This document shows positions 12,801 through 26,928 of a stretch of DNA of 64,000 nucleotides, one piece after another (position 1 is the first letter of the stretch; the number at the start of each line of letters is the position of its first letter). The notes under the pieces were generated by a model. The model searched no databases, had not been told where the DNA came from, and saw nothing but the letters and a program-made list of their open reading frames with translations. This DNA is from Petrosia ficiformis (Eukaryota; Porifera; Demospongiae; Haplosclerida; Petrosiidae). The stretch covers positions 1,492,237-1,556,236 of the forward strand of contig OX345644.1 in NCBI GenBank assembly GCA_947044365.1, given 5' to 3'. The position numbers and the translations under genes are program-made.

Positions 12801-15575
12801 CAAGGATTTCTTGAAATAATACATCTCGTCGACTCTGTAAACCATCTCTGTGTCGTTTCTTTCTGGTATGCTGTTCCTTAATCTCTGCTCTCTCTTTGGA
12901 TAACTTTGCTGTGAGTTTTCTCATAACATCCAATTCTGTCTGAATATTTATTATAGTATTTTCACACTCTCTCTCATATTCTTCTTTGTCTTTTATTTTT
13001 TGTCTGGCATAGTAAGTCCTCTGGCCGTGTTCCTTCAAGTTCTTCTGCATGCAACAGAGTTGATGTTTCTCTGTATCTTCTACATTCCAGTCCTAGAATG
13101 TATACATGTTTATACATTCATTCATACATACGTATATATGTACATACATATATATGAACATAATAATATGTACATTTGTATATACATGTATACATTGTAC
13201 ATACATATACACATACACATATACACATATATACATACAAACATACATACATACACATATACATACATACATCATATATATATACATACATACATACATA
13301 CATACATACATACATACATACATACATACATAGTAACAGTAACTCACCATTTGAACTGGAATCTGATCATCTTCTATATTAAGATTTGATATATCAACTC
13401 CTATCAATGAATAAAATAATAAGGTCATAGTTGTGTTGTGAAATTATTGCATCAGTAGCTTGGGTACAAATCCCCATTAAGGAATTTACATTGTACTTGA
13501 TAATAGTAAGTATGTATTGGTTCAGCTTTGACAACATTTACTTAGTTCCGATTGGAAACATACCAAGGAAGCAAAGCTAATACTGACTTTAACACAATTA
13601 CAAATCCTTCTAATATCCTAATATTCAAAAAGGTTTTGATCAAACACTTACCTTTTAACACTCCTTATTTGGTGATTTTGTACAGGAAGGCAACAAATTT
13701 GGTATCTAAGAAGATTAATAATAGCTCTTCCTGGATACCAAATTTCATTGACTTCCTGTACAAAATGGCAGAATGACGAACAATTGAAGGTAAGTGTTTA
13801 ACCAAAATTAATTTGTACCTTTTCGAAAATTAGGTCACATTGTCATACTTACCATAAGCTTCTGCTATATCTACTGCTTTGCACATCATGCCAGAACTGA
13901 TTAAGGCTCTTAAAAGCTCAGACAATTTTGGAGGACTTGGCTGCTTTTTCCATACATCAATCATCTCAGTGAGACAACGATTAACACCCTGAATACGATA
14001 ATCCATGTCAATTCTTCTCAAAGTGTGTTGATTTATGTTTAGGAATATACCAAGTGTGAACCATGTGTCACTAACAGATATCAGGTGATGAAGTATTTTA
14101 TCTGCAAGATAAAGATGATAATATAATTATTTTACTCCAATATGTTATCATAATTATAAATGTTGCTTTCCTTAGCAAATACTATAGTATAGTAATTTAA
14201 TAGTTTTACAATTAGTGGATTTTTGTGTTACATGCTATTTAACATGCATGGTTTGTTTACTATATAGGCCATTGAACTTAATTAAATTAAAAATTTTTTA
14301 AAGGCATAGTCATGTGATGCTTATAAATACTGAAATACTCACTTTTGACTTTATATATAGTTTCAGTAATAAGTATTGATTAATTAAGTAAACTTTAACA
14401 TAGTACTATATTTCCATGCCAAAATCAAAAAAATCCCTGTACTAAGAAGTTAGTACTGATATCATAATAGTGTCATATATCATAGCCCCTCCTTCACTAA
14501 TATACAATTCCCAATACTTACTATCGGGTGGAATAATGACATCATCAATCTTGACTGTATCATCTGGCTGAATTGATTTATCAACTATTGCATTTGGTAA
14601 AGAGCTGCCAGGTGTTGTCAAGCAGTTGGAATTGATTTGTAGCAGAGGTGTTGTCTGGTGTTCAGAATCATTTTGTGATTGATTTAAGCTATCAGTTGAA
14701 CTATATACTGACAATCTTTTTAACATCTGTTTCTCCAAAACGTCTTCATCCACATGGTCATGATCAGTAGAAATTCTGTATGATCTTTGTAGCGATGGTG
14801 AGGTTTGAGTTGACCTAGTGTTTGGTTCTAAGATACAGGTATTTGGACTCTCAGTTACTATCACTGATGGAGGCGGTTGGATAACCTTACTAATTCTACT
14901 ATCTTCATTTTCTGTGCTGGCATAACTTGCAGTAGGTTCTAGAACTAGTGGAGAAGTATCACTATATTCACTAGCTATAGTAGACATGTTTTTTTGCTTG
15001 GCTTGTGAACTAACACACAAAGAGAACATAACTATTCCAGCTACCACAACAAATACAGATAATCCAAGTAGTTTTACAGAGCTGAAGTTTGGAGATTCAG
15101 AGTCTCGCCTTTCAGACACCAATCTCGATGTTTCTAGTGATCGCTTGCTTAGCTCATCCATTTTTTGAGTGACATTGTGAAACTTAGCATTAATACAGTA
15201 TCGTTGAGCATTGTCACATACAAGGTTTAGCTGGATTGTTCTCTTCAGGCATATTGACAAAATATCTTCACTCAATGACAAATATGTTTTGCCATTTACA
15301 AAGGAAGAATTAGCCTTTCCAATCGCAATCCAAATAGTTTCATTTGCTCTCTCTAATATTTCCACTCGACAGGAGATTTTATAGCTTGTATTTAGGTCAT
15401 CAAGAATGTCTCCAGTCAGTACCAATTCCTTTGATTGCTTCTCTAACTCAGTTGCTATAATATTCGGGGTGAATGTACGTAACGTACAGTTTCTTCTTTC
15501 TGCTTTAACATCAGTTGTAAGAACACCTGCAATAAGGAAGATTGTAAAGTAGATATAGTTTCTCCGTTTCATCAT
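9825..15575 (-). CDS. Receptor copy A: TM, death domain, coiled coil, ankyrin, Roc/COR-like, death domain
   Basis: Five exons (15575-14522, 14101-13853, 13400-13348, 13092-12544, 12461-9825) join in phase to 1,513 aa. Signal peptide about 1-25 (FTIFLIAGVLTTDVKA). Ectodomain about 26-166 has five Cys (30, 69, 109, 120, 127) and N-glycosylation motifs (NTS, NET, NSS, NVT). TM is about 167-188, the tail reaches 351, and death domain 1 is 352-434. A coiled coil rich in E/K spans about 453-635, and four ankyrin repeats lie at about 740-860. A Roc-like domain at about 865-1040 begins VKVLILGETSPFYSALVEDM and so lacks the GKS/T P-loop. A COR-like region follows, then a C-terminal death domain (about 1395-1485). 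The start is chosen at MMKRRNY because copies B and C begin there. The last 35 aa differ from B and C; a GTAAGT after the shared LLI could be a donor to an unseen exon. Function inferred only from domains. Confidence 0.85.
13093..13335. repeat. CATA-type microsatellite in intron 3 of receptor A
   Basis: tacatacat and tatatac repeats fill the intron between the exon 3 linker and the coiled-coil exon. The same intron in B is about 58 bp, but in C it is expanded to about 560 bp. Confidence 0.9.
13642..13800. mobile_element. Hairpin MITE in intron 2 of receptor A
   Basis: Ends aaacacttacctt and aaggtaagtgttt are complementary. Inside, ttttgtacaggaag and cttcctgtacaaaa plus aaatttggtatc and gataccaaattt also pair. 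Related hairpins sit in the same intron of B (about 38155-38300) and C (about 44597-44755), so the insertion predates the duplications. Confidence 0.75.
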
Positions 15576-16169
15576 TATGAAGTTCGTTGGTTTACTTGGC
15601 TGAAGTGAGAAGCACATTCACCAAAAGAACATTCCTAAGGCACTTATCAAGAACCGCCCCCCACAAACTTGTGGTTTGACAGGAATCTAATGAATGTTCT
15701 TTTGAATACTCTTTTGCAACAATTGTACTTCCTGCCTTGAAGATTTTGTAAAGACTATGGTGTGAAGATTTTGTAAAGACTATGGTGTGAATAATGGTTA
15801 GTTATCACAGTATATAATTTATTTATTTTAATACACAGATATTACATGAGATTTTGTCTATGAACAAACATGGTTAGTTATTCTAGTTATCACTGTGTAT
15901 AATCTATTTATTGTACCCATTGTTATACACAGACAAGACGATGTGGATTAACACTACAGAATTAACTTAATGAAACAATCACTTTACTTTTGAAAAAATA
16001 GACTCTAGTTATTACTTTATTATACAATTTTCTAATATTTTGTTTGTAAAAGGTTTTTGTTCAACACAAATTAAAATAACTGCATAATAATAGTCCAACA
16101 CTACTTTATGAAAAGCAGTAGCATTATGATATGAATTTGGCTTAGTCTACACTAGACAAAGATTACTAC

Positions 16170-19100
16170 ATCAGTAAGTGGAACTACTGTCCAATATACT
16201 AGTTTTGAATGACAATCTGACATAAAGTGGTGTATTACATGTAGAGGGTATTATTGTGAAGGTAACTCAAAAAATATGATATTGGCAATTAAACATGCAA
16301 CAGTTGTTCCACTTTCTGATATGATGTATTTTAATGTGCAGAGTTCATATTTTTGCCATTCGGATGACTGTTTTGAAGTTACACCCACTTTTGATCATTT
16401 CACTGGCTTTGGTCTTTGGTTTATTAAGCTTTCTACAGGAACTACAAGCTTCAGATCATCACAAACCATCAAGTCATCTCTGTGAAGGAATTTAGTGTAT
16501 TGTAGGTGGGTTCTTATGTAATGAGACTCCCTGAAATACCCTGTATATTTCTATAAACTTATCGAACACCACTCTGAATTAGAAGTGGGCGTAACTAGTA
16601 AACCGTGTCCCCAGTGTCAAAAATTTCAAAAAAAATGAACTCAGCACATCGAATTCCACTAAGTCAGTGAGTGGGACCACTGTCAGAGGTCTACTTTCCA
16701 ATATACTAGTTTTGAATGACACTCTGGAAAAAATGACATAAAGTGGTGTATTACATGTAGAGGGTATTATTGTGAAAGTGACTCAAAAAATATGATATTG
16801 GCAATTAAACATGCAACAGTTGTTCCACTTTCTGATATGATGTATTTCAGTGTGCTGAGTTCATATTTTTTGAAAGTTTTGCCATTCGGATGACTGTTTT
16901 CAAGTTACACCCACTTTTGATCATTTCACTGGCTTTGATCTTTGCTTTATTAAGCTTTCTACAGGAACTACAAGCTTCAGATCATCACAAACCATCAAGT
17001 CATCTCTGTGAAGGAATTTAGTGTATTGTAGGTGGGTTCTTATGTAATGAGACTCCCTGAAATACCCTGTATATTTCTATAAACTTATCGAACACCACTC
17101 TGAATTAGAAGTGGGCGTAACTAGTAAACCGTGTCCCCAGTGTCAAAAATTTCAAAAAAAATGAACTCAGCACATCGATTTCCACTAAGTCAGTGAGTGG
17201 GACCACTGTCAGAGGTCTACTTTCCAATATACTAGTTTTGAATGACACTCTGGAAAAAATGACATAAAGTGGTGTATTACATGTAGAGGGTATTATTGTG
17301 AAAGTGACTCAAAAAATATGATATTGGCAATTAAACATGCAACAGTTGTTCCACTTTCTGATATGATGTATTTCAGTGTGCTGAGTTCATATTTTTTGAA
17401 AGTTTTGCCATTCGGATGACTGTTTTCAAGTTACACCCACTTTTGATCATTTCACTGGCTTTGATCTTTGCTTTATTAAGCTTTCTACAGGAACTACAAG
17501 CTTCAGATCATCACAAACCATCAAGTCATCTCTGTGAAGGAATTTAGTGTATTGTAGGTGGGTTCTTATGTAATGAGACTCCCTGAAATACCCTGTATAT
17601 TTCTATAAACTTATCGAACACCACTCTGAATTAGAAGTGGGCGTAACTAGTAAACCGTGTCCCCAGTGTCAAAAATTTCAAAAAAAATGAACTCAGCACA
17701 TCGAATTCCACTAAGTCAGTGAGTGGGACCACTGTCAGAGGTCTACTTTCCAATATACTAGTTTTGAATGACACTCTGGAAAAAATGACATAAAGTGGTG
17801 TATTACATGTAGAGGGTATTATTGTGAAAGTGACTCAAAAAATATGATATTGGCAATTAAACATGCAACAGTTGTTCCACTTTCTGATATGATGTATTTC
17901 AGTGTGCTGAGTTCATATTTTTTGAAAGTTTTGCCATTCGGATGACTGTTTTCAAGTTACACCCACTTTTGATCATTTCACTGGCTTTGATCTTTGCTTT
18001 ATTAAGCTTTCTACAGGAACTACAAGCTTCAGATCATCACAAACCATCAAGTCATCTCTGTGAAGGAATTTAGTGTATTGTAGGTGGGTTCTTATGTAAT
18101 GAGACTCCCTGAAATACCCTGTATATTTCTATAAACTTATCGAACACCACTCTGAATTAGAAGTGGGCGTAACTAGTAAACCGTGTCCCCAGTGTCAAAA
18201 ATTTCAAAAAAAATGAACTCAGCACATCGATTTCCACTAAGTCAGTGAGTGGGACCACTGTCAGAGGTCTACTTTCCAATATACTAGTTTTGAATGACAC
18301 TCTGGAAAAAATGACATAAAGTGGTGTATTACATGTAGAGGGTATTATTGTGAAAGTGACTCAAAAAATATGATATTGGCAATTAAACATGCAACAGTTG
18401 TTCCACTTTCTGATATGATGTATTTCAGTGTGCTGAGTTCATATTTTTTGAAAGTTTTGCCATTCGGATGACTGTTTTCAAGTTACACCCACTTTTGATC
18501 ATTTCACTGGCTTTGATCTTTGCTTTATTAAGCTTTCTACAGGAACTACAAGCTTCAGATCATCACAAACCATCAAGTCATCTCTGTGAAGGAATTTAGT
18601 GTATTGTAGGTGGGTTCTTATGTAATGAGACTCCCTGAAATACCCTGTATATTTCTATAAACTTATCGAACACCACTCTAATTAGAAGTGGGCGTAACTA
18701 GTAAACCGTGTCCCCAGTGTCAAAAATTTCAAAAAAAATGAACTCAGCACATCGAATTCCACTAAGTCAGTGAGTGGGACCACTGTCAGAGGTCTACTTT
18801 CCAATATACTAGTTTTGAATGACACTCTGGAAAAAAATGACATAAAGTGGTGTATTACATGTAGAGGGTATTATTGTGAAAGTGACTCAAAAAATATGAT
18901 ATTGGCAATTAAACATGCAACAGTTGTTCCACTTTCTGATATGATGTATTTCAGTGTGCTGAGTTCATATTTTTTGAAAGTTTTGCCATTCGGATGACTG
19001 TTTTCAAGTTACACCCACTTTTGATCATTTCACTGGCTTTGATCTTTGCTTTATTAAGCTTTCTACAGGAACTACAAGCTTCAGATCATCACAAACCATC

Positions 19101-19705
19101 AAGTCATCTCTGTGAAGGAATTTAGTGTATTGTAGGTGGGTTCTTATGTAATGAGACTCCCTGAAATACCCTGTATATTTCTATAAACTTATCGAACACC
19201 ACTCTAATTAGAAGTGGGCGTAACTAGTAAACCGTGTCCCCAGTGTCAAAAATTTCAAAAAAAATGAACTCAGCACATCGAATTCCACTAAGTCAGTGAG
19301 TGGGACCACTGTCAGAGGTCTACTTTCCAATATACTAGTTTTGAATGACACTCTGGAAAAAAATGACATAAAGTGGTGTATTACATGTAGAGGGTATTAT
19401 TGTGAAAGTGACTCAAAAAATATGATATTGGCAATTAAACATGCAACAGTTGTTCCACTTTCTGATATGATGTATTTCAGTGTGCTGAGTTCATATTTTT
19501 TGAGAGTTTTGCCATTCGGATGACTGTTTTCAAGTTACACCCACTTTTGATCATTTCACTGGCTTTGATCTTTGCTTTATTAAGCTTTCTACAGGAACTA
19601 CAAGCTTCAAATCATCACAAACCATCAAGTCATCTCTGTAAAGGAATTTAGCATATTATAGGTGGGTTCTAATGTAATGAGACTCCCTGAAATACCTTGT
19701 ATAAT
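16170..19705. repeat. 526-bp tandem satellite inside the MULE
   Basis: About 6.7 copies of a 526-bp unit. The landmark gtcagtga recurs at 16663, 17189, 17715, 18241, 18766 and 19292. Copies are nearly identical; the first partial copy is more diverged. Single-base markers (gaattcc/gatttcc) alternate in the first four. Short frames such as 18770-18997 and 19296-19523 are repeat translations and depend on indel state, so I do not call them genes. Confidence 0.95.
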
Positions 19706-20216
19706 TAATCCACTAGCAATGAGACAAGGGAAACTACACAATTCAGTGAAACAAGTTCATTATATTCAGTACAATGTATGCTTTAGTGCGTTCCTATCCA
19801 TGGTTGATGATATATATGTACATGTACCGAGTTTACCTTCCCTATGGTTTCACAGTTTAGTTACATAGTCATGTACATGTACATGTACATACTTACATGT
19901 AGGCACTAGTAGTTGCATCTCACTTTCTTCAAATAGATTAGTGAATAACAATAATTTGATTGAGACTATCAATTAGGTCTTGCTCAGATGGTTTTTGCAT
20001 GCATAACCTCAGCCAATGGACACCACAGCTGCTAAAGAAGGATCACTAGGCTTGAGAAGTGCAAATGAACATATGCAAAGAAGTGTAAATGATTTGCCAC
20101 CTTAGCTGCAAATAAAGTTTGACATGTGAATGCCATGGCATGCATGCACATGTAGATTACTATAAATAAGTGTACTATACTAGTCATGCAGTTAGTTTTG
20201 AGTTACTGTAGAGAAA

Positions 20217-23200
20217 ATGGTGAGTACTACTATGTGCATAATTGTCTATGTTCATTTTAAAGTTGATTTAATAGCCACCTAAGAACAAGTACAAAGTAGA
20301 TACAGAGAAGTTAAGTAGGTTTATGCTGACACACAGTTTACCACCACCAAGAGCTTCAAGAATTGATAATGGTTACTGGGTACAAGCTGCAAGGATGGTG
20401 TATGGACGCAAGAAACCATCATTTAAATCCATTGTTGCAGTGAGCAATTACTGGTACTACAACCTAAGAGGATTTAAAAAAGAAACTATGGAGAGCAATA
20501 AAGTCAGTAATTATTATATGTTTTATAAGAAGTATATAACAGCATGCATTGTGGTCTTCAAGGTTAATACTGCTGCAATACAGAAAAAGAGCATGGAGGA
20601 TATAATACAAGTACTTACAAAAATTTGTTAATAAAATTAATTGTTTATGCTTGAATACTTTTTAGCATGACACAACTAAATTGCAAAGTAATTTAGAAGA
20701 ACTAGCAGCAGTAAGTTAGAAAATATTGTCTCTTGCAATTTATTTATGACAATAGCAAAGACAAATCATATGCACTGATGAAGTGTATGTGAGTGCATTG
20801 GAAAATGTAGTATAACACTTAACAAATCTAATGATCAGCACTAGCTTTGCATTAATTATCCAAATGTCAATACTTCAGACTACAGAGAAACCCACTGGTA
20901 AAAGCAGAGTAATAGATGTAAAAGAGGTTATTGTTAATGATGAGGAATCAGAGGCTAAAGTATGTTATTAATCACTACTTCATCTTCTCTTTTGACGATT
21001 AAACATTGACAGTCTGGACAAGAAGATTGTGATGAAGACCCTGAATTGTTTTGCATGTGTCAGCAGCCATATGATGAGACAAGGTTTGTTTACTATATAT
21101 GTTGTAAAATAAAAGGAGTTAGTACTTAATTAATGTAAAATTAGAGTTATGATCATGTGTGATTACTGTGGTCAATTCTACCATCTGGAGTGCATTAACA
21201 TCACTAAGGAGGAAGCAGAAGGAATTAACACATTTATTTGCCAAATTTGCTCTGACAAGGACTGCAACAGCCCTCTTTATCATGAAGGTATGAGCAAAAT
21301 TGCTATAATGACTACTACAACGATACAATTGTGAATGTAACAGATCCACATATAAAACTGCAACACATTTCTTTAAGAAAGAGCAAAGAAGACTGTACAG
21401 TATCAAAGGTTTACAAATTAATTATATATTACTAAAATTACTGAAATTGTCATGCATAATTATACAGATTACAACAACTGGTTCAGCTGATAACAGTTTG
21501 TCTACAGTGAGTAATGATAATACCCTATATGTTGATTCTTTTAATGTACACTTTCAGATAACAGAGGAGCCACAGTACTTTACAGCTATAACAGTTAAAA
21601 AAACAACTACAGCTTTACAGAAGGAGGAATGGGAAATGATGGGAGGTGGACACAGTACTTTGTCCAAAGATTGGAAGGAAGTCATTACTTCAAAATTAGA
21701 AATCGTGAATCCCTACTGCAGCTTTGCCTACTCATGGAGATGGAAAAAAAAGAACTGCTCAAGAAAACATTCAGATATCCTCTTTAGATGTAGAGGACGA
21801 TGCAGCTTCTCGGATTGTTATACCACATTTACTGTTACCATCAATTCAGACATGGAAATGACAACAGAATTTTCCGGAACTATCAGACATCGAATAGGAG
21901 ACACAAAGGCAAGAAATATTACAACACCACAGAGACAGAAATTAAGGGCCGAACTACAACATGAATTGCCTTCAACCCTCCGAGCAAAAAGATATCTCTC
22001 ACTAAGTCATCCAGAGTATATGTCAGGGAAGAGAGACAGCGTAGGAAGATCAGCATCAGTTTATCAGAAAATATCTTCAGAAGGTAACCTCGAGAAACAA
22101 GCTGCCGGAAATGTTATTTTATCAATAATGAAACTCAGAGAGAAACTAATAGAGACAGACAAACTATCACGAATCCATCAAGGGTATATACATCACATCA
22201 CAGCTGTGCCATTTGGTGTAATTCTGTTCACTGAGCTCGGACTAAGAATATACCATCAACTGTCACCATTACTCACTGTACACTGTGATGCGACAGGCAC
22301 GATTGTCCAAACCAAAGAGTTTGGTAAGATACTTTATTATGCCTTAGTATTACGTCACCCAGAAGAAAAATCTCCCGTGGCTGTTGCTGAATTTATAACA
22401 GCAAGCCAATCAGTTTTAGCTTTCAGTTACTTCTTAGAGAGTTTTCGTCGTGCTGAGGCTATCATGTATGGTTATGGAAATTTGTCTGTTCCATTTGAAG
22501 TGTTAATTGATCGCAGCATAGTACTGCTAATTAGCTTCTTGAAAGTTTTCAACAATGAAAGCCTCTCCAGTTATTTACACAGGTGTTTCAGGTTAGTGAT
22601 GAACTGTAGCAACCCGGAAGACAGTCATCTGTTAATGGTCCATGCGTGTATTAGCCACGTTATGAATAGTGTTAAAAAAGACATCAAGAAACTATTGTGA
22701 GTTAATTGATTTAGTATACATGTATACATTTTTTACTGTCTATATTTTTATTGTAGCAAAGCTGCTGACAATTACAAGTTTGTGATGTTTGTTTTCTCTG
22801 TACTTGTAAATGCTACCACCATGGAAGATCTGATGGCTTCACTACGAAAATGTAAGATACTTTTCTGTTCAAAGTGAGTTACTTGATTAATAGTGAAGCT
22901 GTCATATGTAACATCCTATAAACATCAGGTTACTGAGTGATGATGTTGCTAAAGCACATCAATACTTTATCAAAGAGATATCGACCATTGGAAAAGAGAG
23001 ATTCACTACAACATCAACAGATGATTTCATCCATAATCTATCAGATGATGAAGGTGATGATGATATGTCATCCTGTATGAGTGAAGAGATGGCTACATTT
23101 GCTGGAATCAAGAAACCATTTGGATCTTATGTTGCCAAAAGGTTATTGAACTACCCAACAGAGGTTATACATTTAGCAGACAATACATGTGCAAGAAATG

Positions 23201-25911
23201 TCTATTATTGCAATGAGTTTTGGGAAGTCTTAACTAAAAAATGGATACCAACAATACCTGTTTGGACAAGTATTTTGAGAGGTACTGCATACACACTGAG
23301 TGACAATTAGTATTTGTGTACATAATTTATTTATTCGCATGTACATTTTACAGGAAGGGGAACTCAACCTCAGTGGTCATCAAAGCAAAATCCACATATA
23401 TGTACAAGACAGGTAAAAAAAATGCTTCATGAACATTAAAGATTATATTGATTTCCATGTAAATGCAACATACATACATACATGTATACCTCATTTGTTT
23501 AGAGAATGTCAGAAAGAACATCAGGGGCAGTTGAAGGGTGGAATAGAATATTAAAGTGTATTGACCACCCTCGTCACCGACTGAGGCCAGATGTTTTTAT
23601 ACATGATCATTGGCAGCCTTTAACAGGAAGGCAACTGACATACATCGATCAGCTAAATGGAAAAACAAAACAGTTGGTGATGGTAGGTCATAATTGTATA
23701 CAATCAACTATTTACATTTACATTTCATTGATTGTTGATTTATCTTACCCAGAGGAATTCAAGGAAACATGGAAAACCCATTAAAGAAAAGTGGTCAAAG
23801 AGACAAAAGACTGCTATGCCAAAAAATACACGTGGATACTACCAAAAGCCTCCCACGAAAAATCTCAAAATACCTATGTTATATAGGTAATGCCATTAAC
23901 ACAATTTACATGATATAAAAGTGTACACATATATTTGACACAGAGCTGAAAAAGAGGAAGTAATCATGGGCAGCTCGACAAATTTAATTGATGCTCCACA
24001 TTGGGTTAGTTAGCTAATTATAATTATGTTTATACTATTAACATTATCACCACATACAAAGGATAAAGAAGTAACATCATCAGTGATTGAATTGATCAAA
24101 AAGGGGAATGCTGGAGTTTTAAATCCTGATGATTGTAATGTTTGTTGGCTGGCTTCAGCATTGCAAGCATTGGAGGTCACACCACTGCCACTTATTTTAC
24201 AAGGTTATAAGAGTACTTGAGTTAATCCACTTGTTAATTCATTATATAAACATTGACAGGTTTTCCAGATGGTATTCTCAGTGAGATTGAAGAAGCTTAT
24301 CTTGCAATACATCGAAACTTCCAGAATGATACTGCTGTTGACCCAACAACTCTAATAGTAGGATTTATAAACATTCATGCATGTACATGTATATTTTATA
24401 CAATATACAAAGAGGGCTTGGTGGCTTAAGCCAGACAATTGGATGATTTCAACTGCATTACACAATGTAGTTAATTATTTATATGTATGTATATAATTTA
24501 TATATATATATATATATATAATATATATATATATAATATATATACATATAGTCTGCTATAAAGAATCATACAGACACTGACGCTCACCCAGTATTGGTGT
24601 CACTGGAGGAGAATGATGTTGCAGAAGGATTACTTCTTTTGTTGAGGGAATTGATGAAAACATTGACACAATCTACCAAGGTGAAATGATGCTTCATTCT
24701 TTTGAAAAGGCATTAGTATACACCCTTTTTATAGGAAATAAATGTACCTGGGTCAAAGGAAATGTTTTCCATGTTTGTTGAAAGACAAGGAATGTGTTAC
24801 ACATGTCAACAGGTTCAGACATTGCAATCTAGCTGTATACATTCACATACATTGTATATACACAGTGGATTCAGTAAATATATGTTTGTTACTTTACAGG
24901 CAGAAAATTGAATATTTATATACATGACAAATGTCCTTACACAGTATCTTCATTTCATAGATAATATATGAAACTGTCTCAAATCAGATTTTACGATGTC
25001 AAGTACAACCCAAATTATACTACACTGATGTTTCAGTGATCTGTTGTACATCCCTCAACATCTTTATTAAAACTTTTGAAGTTGAATCACCGTAAGTCAG
25101 TAACTCAGTATATAATGCTCATTGCCAAAACCTGAATGCAAATTGCACATAGACTATGCCAACAGTGTCGTGCAGCACTTACTGTCACAGGAAAAGTGAA
25201 ACATTTCCCACCTGTTTTTATCCTATCCATTCAAAGAGCATGTTCACTCAACATAAAGTCAAGTGCAGTAGTCACAATAAACAGAAAAATAACCTTGTGT
25301 GATGAGAAAGGAGAAATTATCTACAAATTGGCAGCTATCATTGTAAGTGTTGAACATACAAAATTGTAACAAAAAGAAACCAAAACATACTGTATGTGTA
25401 TTACGTAGATTCACCATGGTGACTCTACAGAATCGGGGCACTGTAAGTATAACACTGATTTAATTGCTCATAGGTATTGTACCATACTTTCAATAGATAC
25501 AACACTTGTTGATAATAATAAAGAATGGATACACTACAATGACAACAACATCAGAAATATGCCATATCATTACATTGATACAGATTATGTAAAGGTACAT
25601 GTAGTTCATTGCACAACAACATATAAGTCTACAATTATGACTACATACACAGAGAAATGTTGTCCTTACAGTGTACACACGACCTTCAACAGAGGTTGGT
25701 AAAAATGTTCAACTGTTTGTATTAGTAATGTATTACTTTTGTTTGTAGGTATTCTTGAATCCTGTAGCAGAATCAGAAACTGTTGGTCCTGCATTATGGA
25801 AAAAGGCAAACCAATCATTATTAACATTCATGAATTATATAACATTCATTATTATTCACTGTATATAGCATTTCCATTTTGGACTAAATGCTAATGAAGA
25901 AAACGAGGTTC

Positions 25912-25977
<66 letters not shown>

Positions 25978-26928
25978 TATGCATACAATCCAGTTTGAAG
26001 ATTTTATATTTTTTTGTAGTTAAATAGTAACAGTTACAGTACTTATGAGACATTGAAGCCTGGTTGCTGGTTACATACTCAGGTAAGGCATTTTTCTATA
26101 CATACTCACTATTACATTGTAAAAAAAATTTAGGTCATAGTTGACTACTTTCAGTTACTTTCGTCTGAGGCTGAGGATAGGGTATGAAACATTCATATCA
26201 ACACTGCTTTGCATGCATTTCACAATCATTAAATTTAGTTTGAGATGAAGATGAAACCATATGATCCAACATTCCTGCCCAAATTATTAGCATCAGGTCA
26301 TAGAAGTGTGCAATGTTTTACGAAGGTACATCTACAACACCAATAACAACATCATTATGAAACTTCTTGTCATTCAGAAAATAAACATATTTGATATGGA
26401 CTACTTACTACTACCTGTCCATAAGCATTCACATTGGGTTCTAGTGGTACGTAATCATGAACAGTTTATGTGTACATACTTCTATATTTTGTACATTATA
26501 GGTTGTTGATATGAAAAATAACTTAATATATTACTTTGATTCTATGCTGCAAATAGATCCACAAACTGTGAACTGTATATGGTATATGAAAATCTGCAGT
26601 TGCACATGGTACATGTAAATTGTAAATTAATATAACAGGTACTATTTGTGTATGGAAGCACACAACAGAGGTTACAATACTCCTAGTCGTATTGATTGGA
26701 GATTCTGTGATGGGAAGGTACATGTTGTAGTAACTAATACATATGTCTTTTTCAATGGTTATCATATTAATGACAAAGCTCTGTAAGCTGTCACAGCAGC
26801 AAACCAGCTATGATTGTGGAATCATAGTATCAGTAATGGATGTACATTTAAGAGACAAACACAATGGTGGTAGTTACTTAAGTGGGTTGGGTCACCACAC
26901 CCAGCTATTAGCCGTAGAATACCTTTAA
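20217..26928 (+). CDS. MULE-type transposase with PHD finger, USP-like and Ulp1-like protease domains
   Basis: Thirty-one exons join in phase to 1,446 aa without a stop. Exon 1 holds only ATG (20217-20219); the largest exon is 21468-22696. The PHD finger (about 133-183) has the C4HC3 ligands (CMC, CDYC, HLEC, CQIC). The transposase core has candidate acidic residues D486 (VHCDATG) and D560 (VLIDRS) and the CISH motif at 606-609. The USP-like domain has Cys951 (NVCWLASALQAL), zinc pairs CYTC and CQQC, His1190 (SGHY) and Asp1206 (YND). The Ulp1-like domain has His1340 (HWVLV), Asp1347 and Cys1410 (QQQTSYDCG). Exon 23 (25749-25805) appears to use a GC donor. The last exon begins about 26779 and its 3' part is the seed of the 143-bp array. 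Transposition by the core and deubiquitination or deSUMOylation by the proteases are inferred from motifs. Confidence 0.8.

Noticed and set aside
18770..19523. 75-aa frames repeated in the 526-bp satellite
   Set aside because: Open only in units with a particular run of a's; other units are frameshifted. Satellite, not a gene.
26743..26928. Separate small gene at the end of the transposon
   Set aside because: Its last 50 codons are the final exon of the transposase gene, joined in phase and holding the Ulp1 Cys box.
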